DNA of 64,000 bases from Cyclobacterium amurskyense. Lineage in GTDB: Bacteria > Bacteroidota > Bacteroidia > Cytophagales > Cyclobacteriaceae. The notes beneath the pieces are model-generated. The model was not told where the DNA came from. It was given only the letters and a program-made list of their open reading frames with translations, and ran no database searches. Positions within the stretch are counted from its first letter, which is position 1, and each line of letters opens with the position of its first letter. Positions 27,992 through 36,245 of this stretch are shown in pieces. The position numbers were made by a program, and so were the translations under genes. The stretch lies in NCBI RefSeq assembly GCF_001050135.1, contig NZ_CP012040.1:2825001-2889000 (forward strand), read 5' to 3'.

Positions 27992-28272
27992 TTATATTTT
28001 TCTTAATTCGATTTTACCTACCATTGCTAATTCCCATAATTGAGATTTGAGTTTTGAAAAATTTTCATTGTCGAGAGTACTTTTGTTAAGTAAGTGTAAT
28101 TGAATGAACCCATGCCACCATATGCCAAAAGAATCTTCGAAATCGATCTTTCTATGGCTTCGATTAATAAGGTTTTTGCTTTAAGAAACCCTTCTTTCCA
28201 GTTTTTCTAATTGCCTTCCATTAACAAGGTAATCAGTTTACCTAATATGCTTTCTGTCTCGTTTATTTTATA
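27992..28272 (-). pseudogene. Decayed small-protein gene
   Basis: One minus-strand frame reads coding-like for about 93 codons: NETESILGKLITLLMEGN, then an in-frame TAG at 28207-28209, then KNWKEGFLKAKNLI, FEDSFGIWWHGFIQLH and LKSQLWELAMVGKIELRKI before TAA. The amphipathic helices and the late LWEL pattern recall small immunity-like proteins (DUF6966-like), but I hold this family guess weakly. No start codon is visible upstream, because a stop (28273-28275) closes the frame. It is best read as a remnant. Confidence 0.5.
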
Positions 28273-28762
28273 TTAATGTTTTAGAATAAGAGTATAGTCC
28301 ATCCAAGCTATTAGCCTCTCTACTTAGCTTACATTCTTTACTTAAATCAAGGGTTTTGGAGAAGGCAAAAATCCTTGATCAAATAAAATTTTTATTTATT
28401 TAATATATCTTCAGTTTTAATTCAAATTATAAGTATCCTTTTTTAACCTATACAGGTGAATATTTGGGCTAGAACATAATCGAGTTATTCTATTGCGATT
28501 CCCAGATGAGGTTAGGAGCAATTGAAATTGGTGAATTTACTCAATTGGATAATTTAGTCATTAACCCTTTCTTTTGAAATACCGTAATCATTTAATTAAA
28601 ATACCACCTCAATAAGAACGAGTTTCAGCCTTTTTATAAAGGGGGTACCCCATATCACCCGGCTTTAGCCAAAATTTGGAGAGAAAATGGGTCATTAAAT
28701 ACCACTTCTGGAAACCTATGGCCCCGACAGACTCAACCACCGAATCTCGATAGGACTAGCTC
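28273..28762. other. Intergenic stretch downstream of ccmB
   Basis: About 490 bp of AT-rich DNA with no gene, ending in a long copy of the dispersed repeat (28605-28746) immediately after the ccmB stop. It marks the right edge of the accessory block. Confidence 0.55.
28605..28746. repeat. Dispersed intergenic repeat, copy 3
   Basis: The longest copy. It matches copy 1 in CCTCAATA(A/G)GAA, TTTATAAAGG and CGGCTTTAGCCAAAATTTGG, and copy 2 in the downstream ATTAAA-ACCAC-TCTGG and CTCAACCACCG(A) segments. It therefore links the two halves seen separately in copies 1 and 2. Confidence 0.75.
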
Positions 28763-29449
28763 CTAGCTCCTCCAAAGATAAGGGAAAAGCAGGTAGGAGG
28801 TGGCCAGAACAATTGCATTGATGGCCATTAAGGTGATGATCTTTTCTGCGCTTATGCCCCTGTCCAATCCATCGATTGCGCTTTTGGAAACCTGAATGGT
28901 CATCAGTAGAATTGGGATCATTACGGGGAAGCTTAAAATGGCCATCAAGGTGCCATTATTGCCTGCCTTGGAGGCAATGGCTGATACCATGGTCAGCGCT
29001 GCGGAAAAACCAATGGCTCCTAGCAAAAGGTTCAAAAGAAACAATGGATGGTCAGCTACGGGATTACCGAAAACAACGCTAAAAACCAAATAACCCAATA
29101 GGGCCAATACAAGAGTGAGTGCAGTATTGTAAATGGTTTTGGACAAAATGATTGCTTGAGGTGATGCAATCATAAAATAATAGAGTTGCCTTCCCTGGTG
29201 TTCTTGCACAAAACTTTTAGCTACAGCATTGACTGCCGAAAAAAGTATAATGATCCAATAAAGGGAGTTCCAAAAAGGGACTTGTAATTCACCTTGACCA
29301 GCCCCAATACTGAGGTAAGCAATAAATACTGCGCTGGTGACATATAGGAGTATACCATTGATGGCGTACTTTTGTCGCCACTCCAATAAGGCCTCTTTTT
29401 TTATCAACAAAGCTATTTCCTTCCACATATTATTCGCAAATATAGGCAC
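28763..29449 (-). CDS. ccmB: Haem exporter subunit CcmB
   Basis: Inner-membrane permease of the CcmABCD haem system, 228 residues (221 from Met at 29428). Family features are KKEALLEWRQKYAINGILLYV, the central WIIILFSAVNAVAKSFVQEHQGRQLYYF and four to five further helices. It is isolated: the expected downstream partner ccmC lies about 11 kb away in the same orientation. Upstream it faces a divergent aldolase-like gene, so no ccmA is next to it. Confidence 0.92.
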   Translation of the reverse strand: MPIFANNMWKEIALLIKKEALLEWRQKYAINGILLYVTSAVFIAYLSIGAGQGELQVPFWNSLYWIIILFSAVNAVAKSFVQEHQGRQLYYFMIASPQAIILSKTIYNTALTLVLALLGYLVFSVVFGNPVADHPLFLLNLLLGAIGFSAALTMVSAIASKAGNNGTLMAILSFPVMIPILLMTIQVSKSAIDGLDRGISAEKIITLMAINAIVLATSYLLFPYLWRS

Positions 29450-29608
29450 CTAATCAGAATAACTTCCCCGTCTAGTTATAATTTTATTGATTGTTACTGG
29501 TCTGTTTGCTATTTTACAGGGTTATATAAAGTATATAAAAATATTAACTATTGAATTTACAACCCATTTGAAACCGAAAAAACGGAATCAATACAATTTT
29601 ATTTTATC

Positions 29609-30634
29609 ATGAGTTTTGAAAACGACAGGAGAAAATTTATAGGAAAAATGGCCTTAGGAACTTTGGCGGGACTTACCCCCTGGAATAGTCTATTGGCAAA
29701 TACGCCAATAGAGGCAAAGGCTATGCAAAAGGCTTTTGTACCTGTAATGCTGACCCCTTATAAAGCAGATATGTCTGTAGATTATAAAGGGCTAAAAAAA
29801 CTAACAGATTACTATCTTGAATCTGGAGCACGTGGATTATTTGCCAATTGCCTGAGTAGTGAGATGTATGACTTGAGTCCGGAGGAAAGGCTGAAAGTGA
29901 CCAAGACTGTAGTAAAGAAAGTCAATGGGGAATTCCCTGTTGTAGCTACAGGATCTTTTGGGAATACTGCCCAAGAAAAAGCAGATTTCACCAAAAAGAT
30001 AGCTGATACTGGCGTTGACGCAGTTATTATGATTACTTCTCACTTTGCAGAAAAAGGCGAATCTGATGCTGTTGTGATCAAAAATCTGGAAGAATACCTG
30101 TCTCTGACTGGAGATATTCCATTAGGAACTTACGAATGTCCTACCCCTTATAAAAGAATACTTTCTCAAAAGGTTCTTAAGTTTTTATTGGATTCTGACA
30201 GGTTGGTGTACCATAAGGATACCTCTGAAGATATAGACAATATTAAAGAAAAACTTAAAACGGCTAAAGGTACTAAAATGGGCTTTTACAATGCCCACAT
30301 GGGTAGTGCTGTAGCCTCTCTTCGAAATGGAGGTGCTGGATTGTCTCCAATTGCAGGTAATTATTATCCAGAAGTAATCGCTTGGATTTGTGACAATGCA
30401 GGTGATTCTGGAAAGAAAGAACAGGTAGATTGGTTACAAGACAAGGTAAGAGACATGGAAAGAAGGATTACCGCCAATTATATGCTTTCCTCTAGGTATT
30501 ACCTTAACAAAGAAGGCTTGGGTTTGGAAATTGTAAGCCGTAGGGCTAAAAATCCACTTACCGCAGATCAGCAAGCAGTTGTTGACAAATGTTATGCTGA
30601 AGTGCAAGGGTGGAAACAGAAATTATCCATATAA
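29609..30634 (+). CDS. Exported dihydrodipicolinate-synthase-family protein (Tat-like signal)
   Basis: A TIM-barrel aldolase-fold protein of 341 residues. Its N-terminus, DRRKFIGKMALGTLAGLTP, looks like a twin-arginine signal, which would send a folded protein out of the cytoplasm, unusual for this family. The Schiff-base Lys is likely K203 (VYHKDTSED) and the Tyr Y175 (GTYECPTP). The GTTGE box of lysine-pathway enzymes is replaced by ANCLSSEMYDLS, so it is not DapA. The substrate is unknown. It is monocistronic and ends at a shared terminator. Confidence 0.83.
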   Translation: MSFENDRRKFIGKMALGTLAGLTPWNSLLANTPIEAKAMQKAFVPVMLTPYKADMSVDYKGLKKLTDYYLESGARGLFANCLSSEMYDLSPEERLKVTKTVVKKVNGEFPVVATGSFGNTAQEKADFTKKIADTGVDAVIMITSHFAEKGESDAVVIKNLEEYLSLTGDIPLGTYECPTPYKRILSQKVLKFLLDSDRLVYHKDTSEDIDNIKEKLKTAKGTKMGFYNAHMGSAVASLRNGGAGLSPIAGNYYPEVIAWICDNAGDSGKKEQVDWLQDKVRDMERRITANYMLSSRYYLNKEGLGLEIVSRRAKNPLTADQQAVVDKCYAEVQGWKQKLSI

Positions 30635-30651
30635 TAATCTCTTTTAATAAT

Positions 30652-30687
30652 AAAAAGGGGCTTCTTGTTTTAAAGAAGCCCCTTTTT
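30652..30687. terminator. Bidirectional terminator between aldolase-like gene and serS
   Basis: Perfect 15-bp inverted repeat AAAAAGGGGCTTCTT / AAGAAGCCCCTTTTT with a six-base loop. It has A-rich and T-rich flanks, so it can serve both the rightward and the leftward transcripts. Confidence 0.92.
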
Positions 30688-30721
30688 ATTTCCTTATGTT
30701 TTAGCTCAAAACTGATATTGA

Positions 30722-31999
30722 TTAATCAATGGTATCAAACCCCAGATAAGGAACCAATACTTTTGGCATTTTAATGCCTTCTGCAGTTTGGTTGTTTTCC
30801 AAAATAGCAGCCATGATTCTTGGTAGGGCCAAGGCACTTCCATTCAAGGTGTGTGCTAAAACGGTTTTCTTGTCTTTGTTCTTAAAACGCAATTTCAATC
30901 GATTGGATTGGTAGGTTTCGAAGTTACTAACTGAACTTACTTCCAGCCATCTTTCTTGGGCAGCTGAATAAACTTCCATATCAAATGTAAGTGCAGAAGT
31001 GAAGCCCATGTCTCCTCCACAAAGCCTTAATACCCTGTAGGGCAATTCAAGCTTTTGTAACAAGCCCTGAACATGTAAGCTCATTTCATCTAAGGTTTTG
31101 TAGGAATTATCAGGATGCGTTACCTGTACAATTTCCACCTTGTCAAATTGATGTAATCGGTTCAATCCCCTTACATGAGCTCCCCAACTACCGGCTTCCC
31201 GTCTAAAACAAGGTGTGTAGCCTGTATTCTTTTTGGGTAATTCATCTTCTTGTAGGATGACATCTCGGTACATATTTGTGATAGGGACTTCAGCGGTAGG
31301 TATCAGGTAAAGTCCATCTTCTCCAGCGAAGTACATTTGTCCTTCCTTGTCAGGAAGTTGCCCTGTAGCGTAGCCGCTTTCTTCATTGATCAATATGGGT
31401 GGCTGTACTTCTGTATAACCCGCTTTGGCTGCCTCGTCCAGGAAAAAGTTGATCAAAGCCCTTTGCATTTTGGCTCCTTTGCCCTTATAAACAGGAAAAC
31501 CTGCCCCGGCAATTTTCACTCCCAGTTCAAAATCAACGATATCGTATTTCTTAATCAATTCCCAATGAGGGCTTTTGTTCTCTGCTTCCAATTGAGGAAT
31601 TTCTCCCTTTTCTAAAACAATCTCATTGTCTTCTGAAGACTTGCCAGCCGGGACAGAGGCATGCGGAATATTTGGTATTGTGTAGAGAATTTGGGTTAGC
31701 TCTGTTTCTGTCTGCGTATAGCTGTCTTCCAAAGATTTTACTTGCGTTTTTATCTCAGTAGTTCTCAGTTTCACCTTTTCTGCCTCTTCCTTATTGCCAG
31801 CCTTCATCAATTGGCCGATTTGCTTCGAAATTGTATTTGATTCAGCCTGAAGAGTATCTCTGTCTAGCTGAATTTGTTTTCTGAGGTCTTCTAGCCTTAT
31901 TACATTTCCGAGCAATTCTTCAGGATTTTCAAAATTCCTGGCGCGAAGCCTTTCGCAGGCATGCGCAAAGTTTGCTCTTATTTCATTTACCTGAAGCAT
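30722..31999 (-). CDS. serS: Seryl-tRNA synthetase
   Basis: Class II aminoacyl-tRNA synthetase of 425 residues. The N-terminal long coiled-coil arm (residues about 30-110) binds the tRNA-Ser variable loop. Motif 2 is visible in TPCFRREAGSWGAHVRGLNRLHQFDKVE and motif 3 in LNGSALALPRIMAAILEN. It stands alone, transcribed leftward. Confidence 0.97.
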   Translation of the reverse strand: MLQVNEIRANFAHACERLRARNFENPEELLGNVIRLEDLRKQIQLDRDTLQAESNTISKQIGQLMKAGNKEEAEKVKLRTTEIKTQVKSLEDSYTQTETELTQILYTIPNIPHASVPAGKSSEDNEIVLEKGEIPQLEAENKSPHWELIKKYDIVDFELGVKIAGAGFPVYKGKGAKMQRALINFFLDEAAKAGYTEVQPPILINEESGYATGQLPDKEGQMYFAGEDGLYLIPTAEVPITNMYRDVILQEDELPKKNTGYTPCFRREAGSWGAHVRGLNRLHQFDKVEIVQVTHPDNSYKTLDEMSLHVQGLLQKLELPYRVLRLCGGDMGFTSALTFDMEVYSAAQERWLEVSSVSNFETYQSNRLKLRFKNKDKKTVLAHTLNGSALALPRIMAAILENNQTAEGIKMPKVLVPYLGFDTID

Positions 32000-32165
32000 A
32001 TTGTTGTTGTACTTTGATTCCCGTAATTAAATTTCAGGTTGCAAAGATAAGGAATAAGTTCTGAGTAAAGTGGGCAATTGACTGATAATTTGGATTAACG
32101 GATTGGCAAAACAGGCCTAAATGCCTATCTTCAACCTTGAATTTTCAACAACCGAAAAATTGACT

Positions 32166-33041
32166 ATGAAATCAAGTTTTATTGCAATTTTGTTTTGTTT
32201 TTTCGCTGTTTCAATAGTTGAAGCCCAGGAAAGACCATTAAGAATCATTATGATAGGTGCCCATCCTGATGATTGCGATATAAAAAGTGGTGGTACAGCT
32301 TCACTTTTTGTGGAGATGGGTCACAAGGTGAAATTTGTCTCTGTTACCAATGGTGATGCTGGACATATGGAAGAAGGTGGAGGTATGCTTGCAAAAAGAC
32401 GCATAGCTGAAACCCAGGAAGTAGCCAGAAGACTTGGGGTTGCTTATGATGTATTGGATAACCATGATGGAGAATTGTTGCCTACATTAGAGATAAGGCT
32501 TCAGATCATCAGGAAGATAAGGGAATGGGACGCGGATGTGGTCATTGCGCCAAGACCAAATGACTACCATCCTGATCATCGCTATACCGGGGTGCTGGTA
32601 CAAGATGCTGCCTATATGGTAGGTGTTCCTAATGTGGCTCCAGATACACCGCCGCTTAGTAAAAACCCTGTATTTTTGTACTTTCAGGATCATTTTCAAA
32701 AACCAAACCCATTTGAACCTCATGTAGCGATCGATATTACCCCTGTAATCGACAAGAAAATTCATGGCTTGGATGCGCATGTTTCTCAGTTTTATGAGTG
32801 GTTGCCATGGATAGCAGGTTATGCTGACGAGGTGCCTGAAGGTAAAGAGGAAAGAATAGCTTGGTTAAAAGAAAAAAGAGGAGGAGGAATAAATGATGAA
32901 GTGCGGAAGAGCCTAGAGAAATGGTATGGACCTGCTAAGGCGGCAAAAGCCCAGTACGCAGAGGCCTTCGAAGTTTGTGAATATGGTTCTCAGCCATCAG
33001 ACGAAGAGTTGAAGCGACTGTTTCCTATGTTGGGTAAATGA
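32166..33041 (+). CDS. PIG-L/LmbE-family deacetylase, exported
   Basis: Zinc-dependent N-deacetylase family of about 291 residues. The signal peptide (MKSSFIAILFCFFAVSIVEAQ) fixes the start at 32166 rather than the upstream 32121. The metal site is GAHPDDCDIKSGGTA near the mature N-terminus with a later HPDHRYTG providing the third ligand. Known relatives deacetylate GlcNAc-type substrates. Gaps of 43 and 23 bp to the following SDR and FAH-family genes suggest one operon. Confidence 0.88.
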   Translation: MKSSFIAILFCFFAVSIVEAQERPLRIIMIGAHPDDCDIKSGGTASLFVEMGHKVKFVSVTNGDAGHMEEGGGMLAKRRIAETQEVARRLGVAYDVLDNHDGELLPTLEIRLQIIRKIREWDADVVIAPRPNDYHPDHRYTGVLVQDAAYMVGVPNVAPDTPPLSKNPVFLYFQDHFQKPNPFEPHVAIDITPVIDKKIHGLDAHVSQFYEWLPWIAGYADEVPEGKEERIAWLKEKRGGGINDEVRKSLEKWYGPAKAAKAQYAEAFEVCEYGSQPSDEELKRLFPMLGK

Positions 33042-33084
33042 TATTAAAATAAGGGTATTAACTAATTAGAAAATTTCATAGTAA

Positions 33085-33843
33085 ATGAAGGGGAAAAATG
33101 TTTTGGTCACCGGTGGGGCAAGCGGAATAGGATTGGCAATAGTAGAAAAATTCGCGGCCGAAGGTGCCACAGTCTATGTGTTAGATTTTAATCAGGAAAA
33201 TGGACAAGAAATTACGGAAAAACTTAAGGCTGAAAACCATGATGTGATTTTTAAGCAAACTGATGTTTCTAATCAGGCTCAAGTAAATGAAGTAATAGGA
33301 GGGATATCCGGTGAAATAGATGTGTTGATCAACAATGCAGGAGTCTCTCATATTGGAAACCTTGAATCTACGGAAGGGGCTGATTTGGACCGTTTGTTTG
33401 CAGTAAATATAAAAGGTGTATTCCACTGTTCAAAAGCTGTGATCGGAAGAATGAAAGCCAACGGTGGTGGAGTCATTATCAATATGGCCTCTATTGCGGC
33501 TACAGTGGGTATTCCTGATCGTTTTGCTTATTCCATGAGCAAGGGAGCAGTACTCAACATGACACTTACCATTGCCAGGGATTATGTCAAGGACAATATT
33601 CGTTGCAATGCGATCTCACCAGCGCGAGTGCATACTCCATTTGTAGACAATTATATTTCCAAAACCTATCCGGGAAAAGAAAAAGAAATGTTTGAACTAT
33701 TGTCGGCAACTCAACCTATTGGAAGAATGGCGGCGCCAGAAGAAATAGCCAGCATGGCTTTTTTCCTTGCTTCTGATGAGGCCAAATTTTTGACTGGGGC
33801 TGATTATTTGGTTGACGGAGGGTTTTCTAATTTAAAAATGTAA
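33085..33843 (+). CDS. SDR-family oxidoreductase
   Basis: Classical short-chain dehydrogenase of 252 residues: TGGASGIGLAIVEKF cofactor loop, NNAGVSHIG, catalytic Ser in INMASIAA, and YSMSKGA with the YxxxK pair. Acidic D36-type residue after the second strand (VYVLDFN) suggests NAD preference. Together with the FAH-family gene that follows, this resembles gene pairs in non-phosphorylating deoxy-sugar acid pathways (L-fuconate/L-rhamnonate), where an SDR oxidises 2-keto-3-deoxy acids. The substrate is inferred only. Confidence 0.9.
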   Translation: MKGKNVLVTGGASGIGLAIVEKFAAEGATVYVLDFNQENGQEITEKLKAENHDVIFKQTDVSNQAQVNEVIGGISGEIDVLINNAGVSHIGNLESTEGADLDRLFAVNIKGVFHCSKAVIGRMKANGGGVIINMASIAATVGIPDRFAYSMSKGAVLNMTLTIARDYVKDNIRCNAISPARVHTPFVDNYISKTYPGKEKEMFELLSATQPIGRMAAPEEIASMAFFLASDEAKFLTGADYLVDGGFSNLKM

Positions 33844-33866
33844 TTACTTTAAACTATAATTAAAAA

Positions 33867-34727
33867 ATGAAACTAATAAGATTTGGAAATGTAGGGCAGG
33901 AAAAGCCTGGAGTTATAACCGCAGAAGGTAAAAAAATTGATTGTTCGGCTTTTGGTTCAGACTGGACTGCCGATTTTTTAGGTGATGAAAGTAACCTGAC
34001 AAAATTAGCGACCTGGCTGGAAGCAAATGTAGCAAGTTGCCCCGAAATCCCTTCTGATGCAAGATTAGGTTCTCCAGTTCCTTTTCCATCCAAAATTATT
34101 TGTGTAGGGTTGAACTATTCTTTACACGCAAAAGAAAGTGGGATGGCTGTTCCTGAGCAGCCTGTTTTATTTATGAAAGCAACCTCCGCGCTTTCAGGAC
34201 CTTTCGATCCAATTGTGATTCCAAAGAATTCCCAAGCCACGGATTGGGAAGTGGAGTTGGCGATAGTAATAGGCAAAAAAGCTACTTATGTATCGGAAGA
34301 AGATGCCATGGATCATGTGTTTGGCTATGTAGTTCACAATGATGTAAGTGAGAGAGATTTTCAGTTAAGGCATGGTGGACAGTGGGTAAAAGGTAAAAGT
34401 GCTGATTCATTTGCTCCACTAGGACCTAACTTGGTGACCAAAGATGAAATCGCTGACCCTCACAATTTGAGATTATGGCTTAAGGTAAATGATGAAATGT
34501 TGCAAGACAGCAATACTTCTGATTTGGTATTTAATATTCCTCAGCTAGTGAGTCATATCAGTCAATACATGAGTTTATTACCTGGTGATGTTATCAGTAC
34601 TGGTACACCAGCAGGAGTAGGAATGGGATTGAAACCACCAAGGTACTTGAAAGCAGGTGATGTTGTAGAACTAGGTATTGACGGTTTAGGTGTTTCTAGG
34701 CAAGTTGCTGAAGATTACAAAGGCTAA
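33867..34727 (+). CDS. Fumarylacetoacetate hydrolase-family protein
   Basis: A 286-residue metal-dependent C-C hydrolase/decarboxylase. The signature IICVGLNYSLHAKESG and the acidic metal ligands in DWEVELAIVIGKKA and VVHNDVSERDFQ are intact, with the C-terminal STGTPAGVGMGLKPPRYLKAGD. The family includes 2,4-diketo-3-deoxy-L-fuconate hydrolase, which would act right after the SDR product; that pairing is the basis for my suggestion. It ends at a terminator shared with the facing regulator. Confidence 0.9.
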   Translation: MKLIRFGNVGQEKPGVITAEGKKIDCSAFGSDWTADFLGDESNLTKLATWLEANVASCPEIPSDARLGSPVPFPSKIICVGLNYSLHAKESGMAVPEQPVLFMKATSALSGPFDPIVIPKNSQATDWEVELAIVIGKKATYVSEEDAMDHVFGYVVHNDVSERDFQLRHGGQWVKGKSADSFAPLGPNLVTKDEIADPHNLRLWLKVNDEMLQDSNTSDLVFNIPQLVSHISQYMSLLPGDVISTGTPAGVGMGLKPPRYLKAGDVVELGIDGLGVSRQVAEDYKG

Positions 34728-34756
34728 AAAGTAAACTTATAATATTTATTGAATGA

Positions 34757-34788
34757 AACGGGCAGAAATTTATCTGTCCGTTTTTTTT
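34757..34788. terminator. Terminator after FAH-family gene
   Basis: Stem AACGGGCAGA / TCTGTCCGTT (one G-U pair) with a six-base loop and an eight-base T-run. The GntR-family gene ends at the same T-run on the other strand. Confidence 0.88.
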
Positions 34789-35488
34789 ATTCTTCTACAG
34801 TGTCCAAATACACTTTCAAATGTATGCTCATTTTTTCCCTAAAGGATTTGGGAGTTCCCTTTTGAAGATCTACGAGTAGGTCTCTGTGTGTGACGGCATT
34901 CTTGACCTCAGATTTGCTGATGATTTGTCCGCTGTGAACAAGGTTGAATATGGGTAGAAGCATTTTCTGAAACCTCAAAAGTGTTTGATTTCCTGAGATC
35001 TCATACAGCATGGAATGAAACTCTACATCATACCTGTTTTTTAGAAACCTGTCTTTTGTTTGCTCTTCTTTTTTTACAAGCTGCTCAAGTTTTTCCAGGT
35101 TGGCTTTAGATTTTCTCATAAAAAGAAAATCTGTAATCCCCATTTCCAAAACCAATCGCAACTCAAAAATATCTTGAAGTGTGGCACTGTCCAATAGCAT
35201 TGGGTTCAACACCCGTTCAAAGCTACCTAAAATATCGGGTTGGGTTAAAATGATTCCCCTATTCCTTTTGGACTCTATTAAACCCAGGGTTCTAAGTCTG
35301 GAAAGTGCCTCTCTTAAAGCTGTCCTGCTAACACCCATTGACAATGCCAATTCCGATTCCTTTGGAATGGCATCACCAGGCTGGAGATTGGCTTCTGCGA
35401 AGTATTCTCTAAGGTTTTGCTCAACCCTGTCTACCAAAGATAGGTTGGTGTCCAAAACCGGTTTTGGCTTGACATTGAATTTACTCAC
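34787..35488 (-). CDS. FadR/GntR-family transcriptional regulator
   Basis: A 233-residue repressor-type protein with an N-terminal winged helix (ESELALSMGVSRTALREALSRLRTLGLIESKRNRG) and a C-terminal helical FCD ligand domain (LRLVLEMGITDFLF, DVEFHSMLYEISGN). FCD regulators commonly respond to sugar acids or other carboxylates. It lies between the FAH/SDR operon and the long SusCD locus and is divergent from the latter, making it the best candidate regulator for one or both. Confidence 0.92.
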   Translation of the reverse strand: MSKFNVKPKPVLDTNLSLVDRVEQNLREYFAEANLQPGDAIPKESELALSMGVSRTALREALSRLRTLGLIESKRNRGIILTQPDILGSFERVLNPMLLDSATLQDIFELRLVLEMGITDFLFMRKSKANLEKLEQLVKKEEQTKDRFLKNRYDVEFHSMLYEISGNQTLLRFQKMLLPIFNLVHSGQIISKSEVKNAVTHRDLLVDLQKGTPKSFREKMSIHLKVYLDTVEE

Positions 35489-36245
35489 GGATGCTTTTTG
35501 GTTTATTTATTCTTGCAAATATAATAAGTATTATTAAACCTGTCCTGCAAATGGGTGTTGACCCCTTGTCCTAAATACCATAATATTCCATAAATATGCC
35601 TTTTAACTCTCCTAATGGCTAATTGTGAAGAAGATTGCTTTGGGGATTTAAAATAAAAATTGATTTTCCTTAATAAATAATACATAAATAACTGTAAGAA
35701 TGTAGCTTTTTTGCCAATTTGAGGCTAATTGTTGTTGGTTTAGACCTATAGGTTCTTCAATTTACAATTCAATATTAATGGTTTTAATTGATGATTTAAT
35801 TTAATATTTCTTATTAATTTTAAAAATATTATGGCATTAGTTTGAATTTTAGTTTTATTAAGGAGCTTAAATTGCCAAAAAATTGCTTCTGGTTTATAAT
35901 TTTTGAATGGTTTGAAAGTGATTGTTTAAGGTTAAGCATGAATTGAATTTTCTTGGTATTTTATTTGGTTTCATTTATTCTAATTTTCTATGAAAGTGTA
36001 AAGTTTTGTGTAGTTCCATTAATTAAAATTAAATACTTTGAATGAAAATGATCCCGACTTTCCAAATTTGATTTGGGGTAGAAAAAAAGCATTACAATTT
36101 TTAAACTTTTAGATGACCGGATTTTGAGGGCTGGATTTATTGATTATATTTGAATAAATAATACATATTATAATTTAACTTTAATCCCTATAAATAAGTC
36201 ATTTGTAGGGGGGAATCATTGGTACATAGTATAAATAGGACAAAT
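35489..36245. other. Long AT-rich region upstream of susC
   Basis: About 750 bp with no gene. It contains the divergent promoters of the GntR-family regulator and the SusCD locus. A Bacteroidota-type promoter lies near 36122-36152. No riboswitch or classical operator was recognised. Confidence 0.6.
36122..36152 (+). promoter_or_regulatory. Bacteroidota-type promoter of the SusCD locus
   Basis: TTTTG at 36122-36126 and TATATTTG at 36145-36152 fit the -33 (TTTG) and -7 (TAnnTTTG) consensus with 18 bp between. The susC ATG is 94 bp downstream, leaving an 85-90 nt leader. Confidence 0.55.
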
